A stretch of 64,000 bases of DNA, from contig NZ_JOCB01000032.1 of NCBI RefSeq assembly GCF_000718775.1, positions 1-64,000 of the forward strand. The letters are read 5' to 3'. The notes under the pieces are model-generated. The model was given only the letters and a program-made list of their open reading frames with translations. It was not told the DNA's origin and did no database searches. This document shows, in pieces, positions 1 to 7,897 of this stretch. The stretch comes from Streptomyces sp. NRRL S-31. Lineage in GTDB: Bacteria; Actinomycetota; Actinomycetes; Streptomycetales; Streptomycetaceae. The translations under genes were made by a program, and so were the position numbers. Numbering within the stretch: position 1 is the first letter of the stretch; each line of letters opens with the position of its first letter.

Positions 1-1
1 G

Positions 2-673
2 CCCGCGCCCCCGGCGCCGTCCACGGCCCCGCCCGTCGGCCGGCCGGTCCGGCTGACCAAGGTCACGCTCACCAAGGCGGCCCCCACCGTCTCGCTCGCC
101 AAGCAGGGCGGCACCTCCGGCGCCCTGCGGGTGAACCTCAACTGGCAGACGCGCAAGGGCCGCTCGGGCTGGGGCGCCCGGTGGGGCGGCCGGCGCGAGC
201 TGGACCTCGACCTGTGCGCGCTGTACGAACTCGCCGACGGCCGCAAGGGAGTCGTACAGGCCCTCGGCAACGCCTTCGGCTCGCTGCACCGGCCGCCGTA
301 CATCCACCTCGACGGCGACGACCGCACCGGATCCGTGGCGAGCGGCGAGAACCTCACCGTCAACCTCGACCACAAGGACGACTTCCGGCGCATCCTCGTC
401 TTCGTCACCATCTACGAGGGCGCCCGATCCTTCGCCGACCTGCACGCCACCGTCACCCTCCGGCCGCAGCACGGCGCGCCCGTCGAGTTCTCGCTCGACG
501 AGTGCGCCGTGGCCTCCCCGGTGTGCGCGCTCGCCCTGATCACCCACACCGGCGACGACCTCGTCGTCCGGCGCGAGGCGCGCTACCTGGTCCCGGAACG
601 CGGAACGAGCCCCCAGCGGGCCGTGGACCGCGCCTACGGCTGGGGCATGAACTGGATGCCCGGCCGCAAGTGA
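2..673 (+). CDS. TerD-domain protein, 5' end outside window
   Basis: The frame is open from base 2 and ends in TGA at 671-673, so the start codon lies upstream. The visible part begins with a Pro/Ala-rich linker and then a full TerD-like beta-sandwich domain: the RLTKVTLTK and VSLAK strands, an RELDLDLCALYEL segment, and an acidic LDGDDRTG...GEN loop of the kind that binds calcium in TerD proteins. TerD-family proteins belong to tellurite and chemical-stress gene sets and are common in multiple copies in Streptomyces. The true role here is unknown. The linker suggests the domain is the C-terminal part of a longer protein, as in TerF-like or multi-domain paralogues. Confidence 0.85.
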   Translation, partial: PAPPAPSTAPPVGRPVRLTKVTLTKAAPTVSLAKQGGTSGALRVNLNWQTRKGRSGWGARWGGRRELDLDLCALYELADGRKGVVQALGNAFGSLHRPPYIHLDGDDRTGSVASGENLTVNLDHKDDFRRILVFVTIYEGARSFADLHATVTLRPQHGAPVEFSLDECAVASPVCALALITHTGDDLVVRREARYLVPERGTSPQRAVDRAYGWGMNWMPGRK

Positions 674-680
674 GCGGGCT

Positions 681-1856
681 TCAGCCCTCGTCGGGCACGG
701 CGTCCGGGCGGGCGTACGTCCGGCCCTTCCAGGCGGCCCCGCGCCCGCGGTAGTGCTGTACGGCGGAGTCCACCGTCATCAGCAGGTACAGGAACGCGGT
801 GAACGGCAGCAACGGGGCGAGCCACAGCGGCTGCCGGTAGTAGCGCAGCATCGGCAGGTACGTCCCGGCCATCACCGCCCACGCCGACGCTCCCACCAGC
901 GCGATCGCCGTACCGCCGCCCGCCGCGCCCACGACCACGGCGGCCGGCGGCACCAGGTACACCAGCGCGAGCCCGGCGACCGTACCGAGGAGCAGCAGCG
1001 GCTGGTGCCGCAACTGGGCGTAGGCACTGCGCGAGACCATCCGCCACAGGTCGTGCAGGCGCGGATAGGGGCGGACGCTGTCCACCCGGTCCGCCAGCCC
1101 CAGCCACACACGGCCGCCCGCCGCCTTCACCGCGCGCGCGAGCGCCACGTCGTCGATGACCGCGTGCCGGATGGCCTCCGGGACGCGCGCCCGCTCCGCC
1201 GTGTCCGCGCGCAGCAGGACACAGCCGCCCGCCGCCGCGGCCGTCCGCGATCCCCTCCGGCCGATCCGGCGGAACGGATACAGCTGGGCGAAGAAGTACA
1301 CGAACGCCGGGACCACGAGCCGCTCCCACAGGCTCGCCACCCGCAGTCGCGCCATCTGCGACACGACGTCGAAGCCGCCGGTGCGGGCCGCCGCCACCAG
1401 CTCGCGCAGGCTGTCCGGCGCGTGCGCGATGTCCGCGTCCGTCAGCAGCAGGTACTCGGGGCCGCGCGCGCGTGCCAGCCCGATGCCGTACCGCACCGCC
1501 CACAGCTTGCCCGTCCAGCCCGCCGGCGGCTCACCGGGCGAGTCCACCGTCAGCGGCAGCCCGCCGTGCCGCCGCGCCAGCTCGCGCGCCAGCTCCCCGG
1601 TGCCGTCCGTGCTCCCGTCGTCGACGAGGAAGACCTCCGCCCGCCCCGGATAGTCCTGCGCCAGCAGCGACGGCAGACTGGCGGGGAGCACGGCGGCCTC
1701 GTCCCGGGCCGGCACGACCACGCAGACCGACGGCCACTCCTCCGGTTCCCGGCGCCGGGGCAGCCGGACGTCCGTGCGCCAGAAGAAGCCCTGGCCGAGC
1801 AGGAGCCAGCACCAGGCGGCCAGCGACACCACGGTGATCCACAGAAAGGCGCTCAC
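681..1856 (-). CDS. membrane-anchored family 2 glycosyltransferase (HpnB-like)
   Basis: A protein of about 391 residues with an N-terminal membrane helix (residues 3-21), a GT-A domain and three or more C-terminal hydrophobic segments (about 286-385). GT2 motifs are visible: VDDGSTDGT (78-86), the metal-binding D-A-D at 140-142, and the acceptor-side DD at 235-236. The layout matches the hopene-associated HpnB group and related polyprenyl-type glycosyltransferases. The sugar donor and acceptor cannot be read from sequence. The GTG start at 1856 was chosen because the hydrophobic N-terminus begins there; the frame stays open far upstream only as a shadow of the racemase gene. It is transcribed divergently from the racemase, 57 bp away. 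Confidence 0.85.
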   Translation of the reverse strand: MSAFLWITVVSLAAWCWLLLGQGFFWRTDVRLPRRREPEEWPSVCVVVPARDEAAVLPASLPSLLAQDYPGRAEVFLVDDGSTDGTGELARELARRHGGLPLTVDSPGEPPAGWTGKLWAVRYGIGLARARGPEYLLLTDADIAHAPDSLRELVAAARTGGFDVVSQMARLRVASLWERLVVPAFVYFFAQLYPFRRIGRRGSRTAAAAGGCVLLRADTAERARVPEAIRHAVIDDVALARAVKAAGGRVWLGLADRVDSVRPYPRLHDLWRMVSRSAYAQLRHQPLLLLGTVAGLALVYLVPPAAVVVGAAGGGTAIALVGASAWAVMAGTYLPMLRYYRQPLWLAPLLPFTAFLYLLMTVDSAVQHYRGRGAAWKGRTYARPDAVPDEG

Positions 1857-1901
1857 GGCGGCAGTCTGCCCCACCCGACCGGCCCACAAGGGCGCATCGA
1901 C

Positions 1902-1907
1902 TATCGT
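1902..1907 (+). promoter_or_regulatory. leaderless -10 element TATCGT
   Basis: TATCGT lies 6 nt before the GTG at 1914, and there is no Shine-Dalgarno sequence. This is the spacing expected when transcription starts at the start codon. No clear -35 is visible. Confidence 0.45.
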
Positions 1908-1913
1908 GGCCGG

Positions 1914-2699
1914 GTGAAGATCGCGCTCATGGACTCCGGAATCGGCCTGCTTCCCGCCGCTGCCGCGGTACGCAGGCTGCGGCCCGACGCGGACCTCGTG
2001 CTGTCCTGGGACCCGGACGGCATGCCCTGGGGACCGCGCACCCCGGAGGACATCACCGAGCGGGCCATCGCCGTCGCCGAGGCCGCCGCCGCCCACGAGC
2101 CCGACGTCCTGATCGTCGCGTGCAACACCGCCTCGGTGCACTCCCTGCCGGCGATGCGGGCCCGCTTCGAGCCGCGGCTGCCGATCATCGGCACCGTACC
2201 GGCGATCAAGCCCGCCGCCTCGGGCGGCGGACCCGTCGCGATCTGGGCGACCCCGGCCACCACGGGCAGCGCCTACCAGCGCGGACTGATCGAGCGCTTC
2301 GCCGACGGCGTGACCGTGACCGAGGTGGCCTGCCCCGGCCTCGCGGACGCCGTGCACCACGCGGACGAGGACGCGATCGAGGCCGCGATCGCCTCGGCCG
2401 CCGCCCGCACGCCGGACGACGTGACCACGGTCGTCCTGGGCTGCACCAACTACGAGCTGGTCGCCGAGCGCATCCGCGCGGCCGTCCAGCGGCCCGACCG
2501 GCCGCCCCTCGTCCTGCACGGCACCGCCGGAGCGGTGGCCGCCCAGGCGCTCCGCCGGATCGGCGTCGAACCGGCCCCCGCCGCCGCCGGCGACACCAGC
2601 CTGACGGTGCTGCTGAGCGGCCGCGCGGCGACGCTCCCGGACACGGCGCTGTCCTACGAGGAAGGCCGCTTCCTGAAGTCCGTCTGCCCGGTCCGCTGA
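1914..2699 (+). CDS. aspartate/glutamate racemase family protein (MurI-like)
   Basis: A 261-residue protein with the two-domain Asp/Glu racemase pattern: the MurI-type DSGIG motif at residues 7-11, the first catalytic cysteine in VACNTAS (C70) and the second in VLGCTNYEL (C177). Length and motifs fit glutamate racemase, which interconverts L- and D-glutamate for peptidoglycan without a cofactor. Streptomyces usually carry another murI, so this may be a secondary or differently specific racemase. The GTG start has no ribosome site but has a -10-like TATCGT 6 nt upstream, which suggests a leaderless transcript. Confidence 0.8.
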   Translation: MKIALMDSGIGLLPAAAAVRRLRPDADLVLSWDPDGMPWGPRTPEDITERAIAVAEAAAAHEPDVLIVACNTASVHSLPAMRARFEPRLPIIGTVPAIKPAASGGGPVAIWATPATTGSAYQRGLIERFADGVTVTEVACPGLADAVHHADEDAIEAAIASAAARTPDDVTTVVLGCTNYELVAERIRAAVQRPDRPPLVLHGTAGAVAAQALRRIGVEPAPAAAGDTSLTVLLSGRAATLPDTALSYEEGRFLKSVCPVR

Positions 2700-2789
2700 C
2701 CGGCGTGCGAGGAACGGCCGACCGGTCCGGCGTGCTCCGCCCGGGTTGGTCACCCTGCGCTACGCCCTACCCGCGCAACGAAACCTGAG

Positions 2790-2795
2790 TAACCT
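2790..2795 (+). promoter_or_regulatory. leaderless -10 element TAACCT
   Basis: TAACCT ends 8 nt before the ATG at 2804, which has no Shine-Dalgarno sequence. A start site at or just before the ATG is likely. Confidence 0.4.
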
Positions 2796-2803
2796 CATAA
2801 AGC

Positions 2804-3349
2804 ATGAGGGACCACCCCGACGCCGACGACAAGCTCCGCCCGGACGTCTGGACGGGACGGGCGACCAACCGGGTCCAGTGGCTGCTCGCGCTGGTCGGCG
2901 CCGCCTGCCTCGCGCTCGGCATCGAGCTGGCCGTCGACTCCGCCTGGACCGCCGGTGTCGCCCCGCTCGTGATGTCCGTCGTGGGCTGCATCGCGGCCGG
3001 CCTGCTGGTGCTCTTCGGCACGCTGGCCTTCGTCCACGTCGACCTCAAGCTCGACCGGGAATCCCTGGAAGTGCGCTGCGGCCACATAGGGCTGCCGCGC
3101 CGCCGCATCCCGCTCTCGCACGTGGCCGGTGCCGACTTCGCCGCCCTCGTCACCCCGCGGCAGTGGGGCGGCTGGGGCTACCGCTGGCGCCCCGAGAAGG
3201 GCACGGCGGTCGTCGTACGCCGAGGCGAGGGCATCGTGCTGAGTCTGTGGGACGGCCACACGTTCACGATCACCGTGGACAACGCGGAGTCCGCGGTACG
3301 GGTCATCAGGGACCGCCTCCGCACGATCAGACCGGGAACGGCCGGCTGA
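2804..3349 (+). CDS. small two-helix membrane protein, unknown function
   Basis: A 181-residue protein with a short polar N-terminus, two transmembrane segments (about 25-45 and 52-74) and a soluble C-terminal half of alternating beta-strand character. That half has LDRESLEVRCG, a basic PRRRIP stretch and a terminal VRVIRDRLRTIR helix, giving the outline of a membrane-anchored PH-like (bPH) domain. I do not recognise a named family, and the function is unknown. The gene stands alone between the racemase and a repeat-containing intergenic stretch. Confidence 0.75.
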   Translation: MRDHPDADDKLRPDVWTGRATNRVQWLLALVGAACLALGIELAVDSAWTAGVAPLVMSVVGCIAAGLLVLFGTLAFVHVDLKLDRESLEVRCGHIGLPRRRIPLSHVAGADFAALVTPRQWGGWGYRWRPEKGTAVVVRRGEGIVLSLWDGHTFTITVDNAESAVRVIRDRLRTIRPGTAG

Positions 3350-3446
3350 CCCGGAGCGTTCCCCCGTCGGGTCGGTGCGGCTGGTCCTCCCCGCGGGCAT
3401 CGGCTGTGACGGGCGCCCGGGGAGAGCCCGCTCGGATGGCGCCCGC

Positions 3447-3486
3447 ACCTCCGTACCTCCGTACCTCCGTACCTCCGTACCTCCGT
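3447..3486 (+). repeat. five tandem 8-bp units ACCTCCGT
   Basis: ACCTCCGT is repeated five times without a mismatch between a membrane-protein gene and the 3' end of the next, leftward gene. Eight bases is not a multiple of three and the stretch is non-coding, so unit number could vary freely. No function is evident. Confidence 0.9.
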
Positions 3487-3589
3487 ATGGCCGGGAGCGG
3501 CGCTCAACGCGTCCTGCAGACGTGCCCGGCAGGCGCGCCCGGCGGGGAGATCCGCCGACGTCGGGCCGCGTCGTGCCCGGCGGCGGCAC

Positions 3590-4408
3590 TCAGCGGGCGG
3601 GTGCCGTGACGCCGCCCGTGCCGCCGATCCCGCTCGCGTCGCCCGTGCCGCTCGCGTCGCCCGTGCCGCTCGCGTCGCCCGTGCCGCTCGTCCAAGGCCG
3701 GGCGGTGGCCCAGCCCGCCAGGAGGCCGGCGCCCGCCGTCACCGGCGTGCAGCTCAGCGCGTCGCTCACCGAGGCGAGCGCGGCCAGCGCCGTCAGGGCC
3801 GCGCCCGCGGTCAGCGCGACCGGTGTCGGGCGCGGGGTGCGCCACAGGGCGTACAGGACCCAGCAGAACACGGCGACCAGCAGGAACACCCCGATCAGGC
3901 CCTGCTCGGCGGCCTGTTGCAAGGGGGCCGAGTGCGGCCCGCCGTCGACCGGTGACGACCCCGCCGCGGCCCCGCCCAGCTCACCGGAGCGGCCCGGGCC
4001 GACTCCCAGCACGCTGTTGCGGCCCGCCAGCCGCAGGGCATCCTGCCAGCGCGGCACCCGGTACGCGGCGAACCGGTCGTCGAGCGCCCCGGCGAGGCCG
4101 TCGGGCAGCGCCTCCGCGGCCAGTGCGGCCAGTGCCCAGATACCGGCCGCCACCAGCACCGCCGCCGTCGCCGATCCCGCCAGCCAGACACCCCGGCCGC
4201 GCGCCGAACCCGCCGCCAGCGAGCACAGCAGGACGGCCGCCCCGGCCACGCACCCGGCCGCCGACCCCAGCGCGACCCCGGCCGGCACGGTGGCGCAGGC
4301 CAGCGTGGCCAGCCCGATCCGCAGCGCCGGTACGGTCGTCGCCCAGGCGGCACAGCACGCGGCCCCGGTGGCCAGCGCCGGTCCGGCCGCGTCGCCGAGG
4401 CTGCGCAC
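3590..4408 (-). CDS. O-antigen ligase-like multi-pass membrane protein
   Basis: At least six hydrophobic segments surround a soluble loop. The loop contains WQDALRLAGRNSVLGVGPG followed by HSAPLQQAAEQGLIG, the hallmark region of the O-antigen ligase/Wzy-C family, which joins or polymerises lipid-linked glycans outside the membrane. At about 272 residues it is much shorter than the 400 or more usual for the family; N-terminal helices seem to be missing. The GTG at 4408 follows AGGAG with 8 nt spacing. The frame remains open to a GTG at 4546, which would add about 46 residues lacking membrane character. The C-terminus is a GTGDAS hexapeptide repeat encoded by perfect 18-bp DNA repeats. Confidence 0.6.
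   Translation of the reverse strand: MRSLGDAAGPALATGAACCAAWATTVPALRIGLATLACATVPAGVALGSAAGCVAGAAVLLCSLAAGSARGRGVWLAGSATAAVLVAAGIWALAALAAEALPDGLAGALDDRFAAYRVPRWQDALRLAGRNSVLGVGPGRSGELGGAAAGSSPVDGGPHSAPLQQAAEQGLIGVFLLVAVFCWVLYALWRTPRPTPVALTAGAALTALAALASVSDALSCTPVTAGAGLLAGWATARPWTSGTGDASGTGDASGTGDASGIGGTGGVTAPAR
3631..3684. repeat. three perfect 18-bp repeats inside a coding region
   Basis: Three identical 18-bp units encode GTGDAS three times at the C-terminus of the ligase-like protein on the minus strand. A partial fourth unit follows. Because 18 is a multiple of 3, changes in copy number keep the frame. Confidence 0.9.
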
Positions 4409-4638
4409 ACCGTAACGGCTCCTGACCGGTCTCGGGGCCAGAAGCGGAGGAACGGCATGATTCCACCAGGTACCGACGCGCGCTCCGACCCGAACCGACG
4501 GACCTCGCGACCCCGTGCCCCGGGGACGCCGAGCGGAGCCGGGCACTCGTCGCCGGCCCCGGAGAACAGGCGCTCACCAGCGACGACCGGCGGTGTGCCG
4601 GCGCCGGACCGTGCTGTCGGCGGCGGCGACGGCCGCCG

Positions 4639-4644
4639 TACACT
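4639..4644 (+). promoter_or_regulatory. leaderless -10 element TACACT
   Basis: TACACT lies 7 nt before the GTG at 4652, which has no Shine-Dalgarno. It supports that GTG over the upstream ATG at 4457. Confidence 0.5.
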
Positions 4645-4651
4645 CACCCGG

Positions 4652-6262
4652 GTGACCGTCACCGCAACTTCCGTGGACCAGCCGGACCAGCTCCGGCCGC
4701 GTCCCGCCGCGCCGGCCGGCCGCCGCCGACTGCTGCGCCTGGTCCCGGCCGCCGCCTCCGTACTCTGCGGAGTGCTGCTCTACGTCAGCTTCCCGCCCCG
4801 GACCCTGTGGTGGCTGGCCCTGCCCGCCTTCGCCGGATTCGGCTGGGTGCTGCGCGGCCGGAGCTGGAAGGCCGCCCTGGGCCTCGGCTACCTCTTCGGG
4901 CTGGGCTTCCTGCTGCCGCTGCTGGTGTGGACCAGCGTGGAGGTCGGGCCCCTGCCCTGGCTGGCCCTGGTCCTGATCGAGGCGGTCTTCGTCGCCCTGG
5001 TCGGTGTGGGCGTCGCCGCGGTCTCCAGGCTGCCCGCCTGGCCGGTGTGGGCCGCCGCCCTCTGGACGGCGGGCGAGGCGGCACGCGCGCGCGTGCCCTT
5101 CAACGGCTTCCCCTGGGGCAAGATCGCGTTCGGTCAGGCGGACGGCGTCTTCCTGCCGCTCGCCGCGGTCGGCGGCACCCCCGTCCTGGGCTTCGCGGTC
5201 GTCCTGTGCGGATTCGGGCTGTACGAGGTCGGGCGGCTGATCGCCGAGCGGCGCCGCACCCGGACCGTACGGCGCGCCGCCGCGACCGCCGCGCTGCTGA
5301 GCGTCGCCGTGCCGGTGGCCGGTGCCGTCGCGGCCCGTGCGCTGGTGAGCGACGCGGCGGAGAACGGCACCGCGACGGTGGCGCTCATCCAGGGCAACGT
5401 GCCGCGCGCCGGTCTGGAGTTCAACGCCCAGCGGCGGGCCGTGCTCGACTACCACGCGCGCGAGACGCACAAGCTCGCCGCCGACGTCCGGGCGGGCAAG
5501 GCCGTCAAGCCCGACTTCGTCCTGTGGCCGGAGAACTCCTCCGACCTCGACCCCTTCGCGTACGCCGACGCCGCCGACGTGATCGAGCAGGCGGCCAGGG
5601 ACATCGGGGTGCCCGTCTCCGTCGGCGGTGTCGTGGAGCGGGACGGCAAGCTGCTCAACGAGCAGATCCTGTGGGACCCGGTCAAGGGCCCGACGCAGAC
5701 CTACGACAAGCGGCGGATCCAGCCCTTCGGCGAGTACCTTCCGCTGCGCTCGCTCGTCGGCGCGATCAACAAGGACTGGACCGACATGGCCCGCCAGGAC
5801 TTCAGTCCGGGCGACAAGCCGGGCGTCTTCGACATCAAGGGCACGAAGGTGGGCCTGGCCACGTGCTACGAGGCCGCCTTCGACTGGGCCGTGCGGGACA
5901 CGGTGACGCGCGGCGCGGAGATGATCTCCGTGCCGAGCAACAACGCCACCTTTGACCGCAGCGAGATGACGTACCAGCAACTCGCCATGTCCCGCATCCG
6001 TGCCGTCGAGCACAGCCGCACCGTGACCGTGCCCGTGACCAGCGGCGTCAGCGCGGTGATCATGCCGGACGGGCGGATCACCCAGAAGACCGGCATGTTC
6101 GTGCCCGCCTACCTCGTCCAGAAGGTGCCGCTGCGCACCTCCACGACCCCCGCCACCGAGTTGGGCATCCTCCCGGAGATCGCCCTGGTGCTGGTCGCCG
6201 CGGGCGGGATCGGCTGGGCGATCGGGTCCGGTCTGCGCGCCCGGCGCGCCGGTGACGCGTAG
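4652..6262 (+). CDS. lnt: apolipoprotein N-acyltransferase
   Basis: A protein of about 536 residues with six or more N-terminal membrane helices, a nitrilase-type hydrolase domain and a C-terminal helix. This is the Lnt plan: transfer of a third acyl chain to the N-terminal cysteine of lipoproteins at the outer face of the membrane. The Glu-Lys-Cys triad is present: E294 in LWPENSS, K353 in YDKRRIQPFGEYLP, C405 in ATCYEAAFD. The frame is open to an ATG at 4457, but the preceding 65 residues are Arg/Pro/Gly-rich and unlike Lnt. The GTG at 4652 has a -10 sequence placed for a leaderless start. Streptomyces often encode two Lnt homologues. Confidence 0.9.
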   Translation: MTVTATSVDQPDQLRPRPAAPAGRRRLLRLVPAAASVLCGVLLYVSFPPRTLWWLALPAFAGFGWVLRGRSWKAALGLGYLFGLGFLLPLLVWTSVEVGPLPWLALVLIEAVFVALVGVGVAAVSRLPAWPVWAAALWTAGEAARARVPFNGFPWGKIAFGQADGVFLPLAAVGGTPVLGFAVVLCGFGLYEVGRLIAERRRTRTVRRAAATAALLSVAVPVAGAVAARALVSDAAENGTATVALIQGNVPRAGLEFNAQRRAVLDYHARETHKLAADVRAGKAVKPDFVLWPENSSDLDPFAYADAADVIEQAARDIGVPVSVGGVVERDGKLLNEQILWDPVKGPTQTYDKRRIQPFGEYLPLRSLVGAINKDWTDMARQDFSPGDKPGVFDIKGTKVGLATCYEAAFDWAVRDTVTRGAEMISVPSNNATFDRSEMTYQQLAMSRIRAVEHSRTVTVPVTSGVSAVIMPDGRITQKTGMFVPAYLVQKVPLRTSTTPATELGILPEIALVLVAAGGIGWAIGSGLRARRAGDA

Positions 6263-6317
6263 CCGCCCGCCGCCGTACGCCGCCGGGTGTGCGCTTGCCA
6301 TACGTCTGCCTGCGCCT

Positions 6318-6372
6318 GCCGCACACCCGGTGTCTGCCGCATACCGGGTGTCTGTCGCACACATGGTTGTCT
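6318..6372 (+). repeat. three imperfect 18-19-bp units upstream of the Nudix gene
   Basis: The unit is roughly GCCGCACACCCGGTGTCT at 6318-6335, repeated with changes at 6336-6353 and 6354-6372. Each unit holds a short ACACCCGGTGT-like palindrome. The repeats lie between lnt and the Nudix gene and could form small hairpins; function unknown. Confidence 0.6.
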
Positions 6373-6452
6373 GCGGACACCGGGCGGCCGGCGCCGCTCA
6401 GCGCGGGGCGTCGTCAGGCCCCGGAAGCGACCGGTGCCGGGCCGTGGGCCGC

Positions 6453-6458
6453 TAGGGT
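6453..6458 (+). promoter_or_regulatory. leaderless -10 element TAGGGT
   Basis: TAGGGT sits 7 nt before the ATG at 6466. There is no Shine-Dalgarno sequence. The same hexamer is found at the same place before the SDR gene at 7000. Confidence 0.5.
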
Positions 6459-6465
6459 CGGAACC

Positions 6466-6945
6466 ATGGCTATCCCTGATTTCCTCCGCACGCTCAGGGT
6501 CTTTGCCGGGCAGCAGTTGCTCTGGCTCCCCGGGGTCACCGCGATCGTCTTCGACGACGAGGGCAGAGTGCTGCTCGGCCGGCGGTCCGACACCCGCAAG
6601 TGGTCGGTGATCGGCGGCATCCCCGAGCCCGGTGAGCAGCCCGCGGCCTGCGCCGTGCGGGAGGTCCACGAGGAGACCGCGGTGCACTGTGTGGTCGAGC
6701 GGGTGGTCCTGGTCCAGGCGCTGGAGCCGGTCACCTACCCCAACGGCGACATCTGCCAGTACATGGACATCACCCTCCGCTGCCGGGCCGTGGGCGGCGA
6801 GGCCCGGGTCAACGACGACGAGTCACTGGAAGTCGGCTGGTTCCCGGTGGACGCGCTGCCCGAACTCCACGAGTTCGCCCTCTTCCGCATCAAGCAGGCC
6901 ATGTCCGATGCACCCACATGGTTCGACCCTATGACTGTCGGCTGA
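6466..6945 (+). CDS. Nudix hydrolase
   Basis: A 159-residue single-domain protein. The Nudix box runs from G51 to V73: G51, E57, then R65-E66 and E69-E70, with alanine instead of the usual glycine at position 72. The box binds the divalent metal that activates water to cut a nucleoside-diphosphate-linked substrate. The region before it (LLWLPGVTAIVFDDEGRVLLG) and the YPNGDICQYMDITLRC strand fit the ADP-ribose/NADH-type Nudix group common in actinobacteria, but the substrate is not determined by sequence. The ATG at 6466 begins where similarity to the fold begins; the open frame upstream is repeat sequence. Confidence 0.85.
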   Translation: MAIPDFLRTLRVFAGQQLLWLPGVTAIVFDDEGRVLLGRRSDTRKWSVIGGIPEPGEQPAACAVREVHEETAVHCVVERVVLVQALEPVTYPNGDICQYMDITLRCRAVGGEARVNDDESLEVGWFPVDALPELHEFALFRIKQAMSDAPTWFDPMTVG

Positions 6946-6987
6946 AGTATGGGTGATTGCCATATGTGGTGAGTGTGGGGTTCCGCT

Positions 6988-6993
6988 TAGGGT
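6988..6993 (+). promoter_or_regulatory. leaderless -10 element TAGGGT
   Basis: TAGGGT is 6 nt before the ATG at 7000, with no ribosome site between. It mirrors the arrangement at the preceding Nudix gene. Confidence 0.5.
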
Positions 6994-6999
6994 CGGCAC

Positions 7000-7827
7000 A
7001 TGACCTCGTCCACCCCCCTCCCCGGCCTCGGCCCCGGTTCCCGAGTCCAGCCCCTCGCCCTCGACCTCGACGGCCGCACCGCGCTCGTCACCGGTGCCGC
7101 CAGCGGTATCGGCCGCGCCTGCGCGCTGCGACTGGCCGCCGCCGGGGCCGAGGTACGTGCCGTCGACCGGGACGCGGCGGGCCTGGCCGACCTGGCCGAC
7201 CATGCGAAGCGAGCGGGCGACCTGGCGGGCGGCATCGTCCCGCGCGTCGTGGACCTCACCGACCTGGACGCGGCCGAACGCGCCGCCACCGGCGTGGACG
7301 TGCTGGTCAACAACGCCGGACTGCAACTCGTACGGCCTCTGGAGGAGTTTCCGCCCGAGGTGTTCCACACGGTGCTGACCGTGATGCTGGAGGCGCCGTT
7401 CCGCCTGATCCGCGGTGCCCTCCCGCATATGTACGCGCAGGGCTGGGGCCGGATCGTCAATGTGTCCTCCGTCCATGGTCTGCGGGCATCGGCCTTCAAG
7501 TCCGCCTATGTGGCCGCCAAACATGGTCTCGAAGGACTGTCCAAGACGGCCGCGCTGGAAGGCGCTCCCCATGGGGTGACCTCGAACTGTGTGAACCCGG
7601 CCTATGTGCGCACCCCCCTGGTCGAGCGGCAGATCGCCGACCAGGCACAGGCGCACGGCATCTCCGAGGACCGCGTCCTGACCGAGGTCCTGCTGAAGGA
7701 CAGCGCGCTGCGGCGGCTCATCGACCCCGAGGAGGTCGCCGAGGCCGTGGCCTACCTGTGCAGCCCGCAGGCGTCCTTCGTCACCGGCACCTCGCTCGTC
7801 CTGGACGGCGGGTGGACGGCCCACTGA
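7000..7827 (+). CDS. short-chain dehydrogenase, probable 3-hydroxybutyrate dehydrogenase
   Basis: A 275-residue classical SDR. It has the cofactor motif TGAASGIG (31-38), NNAG (104-107) and the catalytic S157-Y170-K174. The extended C-terminal part (PAYVRTPLVERQI, DQAQAHGISEDRV) is characteristic of D-3-hydroxybutyrate dehydrogenase, which oxidises hydroxybutyrate to acetoacetate with NAD. An aspartate/arginine pair after the second strand (AVDRD) favours NAD over NADP. It is followed by a PucR-type regulator and a carboxylate-type symporter, so the three may form a small uptake-and-oxidation unit for hydroxybutyrate or a related acid; that link is inferred. Confidence 0.8.
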   Translation: MTSSTPLPGLGPGSRVQPLALDLDGRTALVTGAASGIGRACALRLAAAGAEVRAVDRDAAGLADLADHAKRAGDLAGGIVPRVVDLTDLDAAERAATGVDVLVNNAGLQLVRPLEEFPPEVFHTVLTVMLEAPFRLIRGALPHMYAQGWGRIVNVSSVHGLRASAFKSAYVAAKHGLEGLSKTAALEGAPHGVTSNCVNPAYVRTPLVERQIADQAQAHGISEDRVLTEVLLKDSALRRLIDPEEVAEAVAYLCSPQASFVTGTSLVLDGGWTAH

Positions 7828-7897
7828 CCGGCCCGGCGGCACCCGCGCCGGGAGTTTTCCACAGGCCTGCCGGGCCGCGTGGCCGATACGGAATCCT

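Noticed and set aside
681..2753. 690-residue minus-strand frame covering the glycosyltransferase and the racemase region
   Set aside because: Only the part after GTG 1856 is coding; the upstream 299 residues are the antisense of the racemase, which has intact catalytic cysteines.
4574..6364. 596-residue minus-strand frame across lnt
   Set aside because: Long shadow frame caused by GC-rich codons; Arg/Gly/His-rich product with no domain, while the plus strand encodes complete Lnt.
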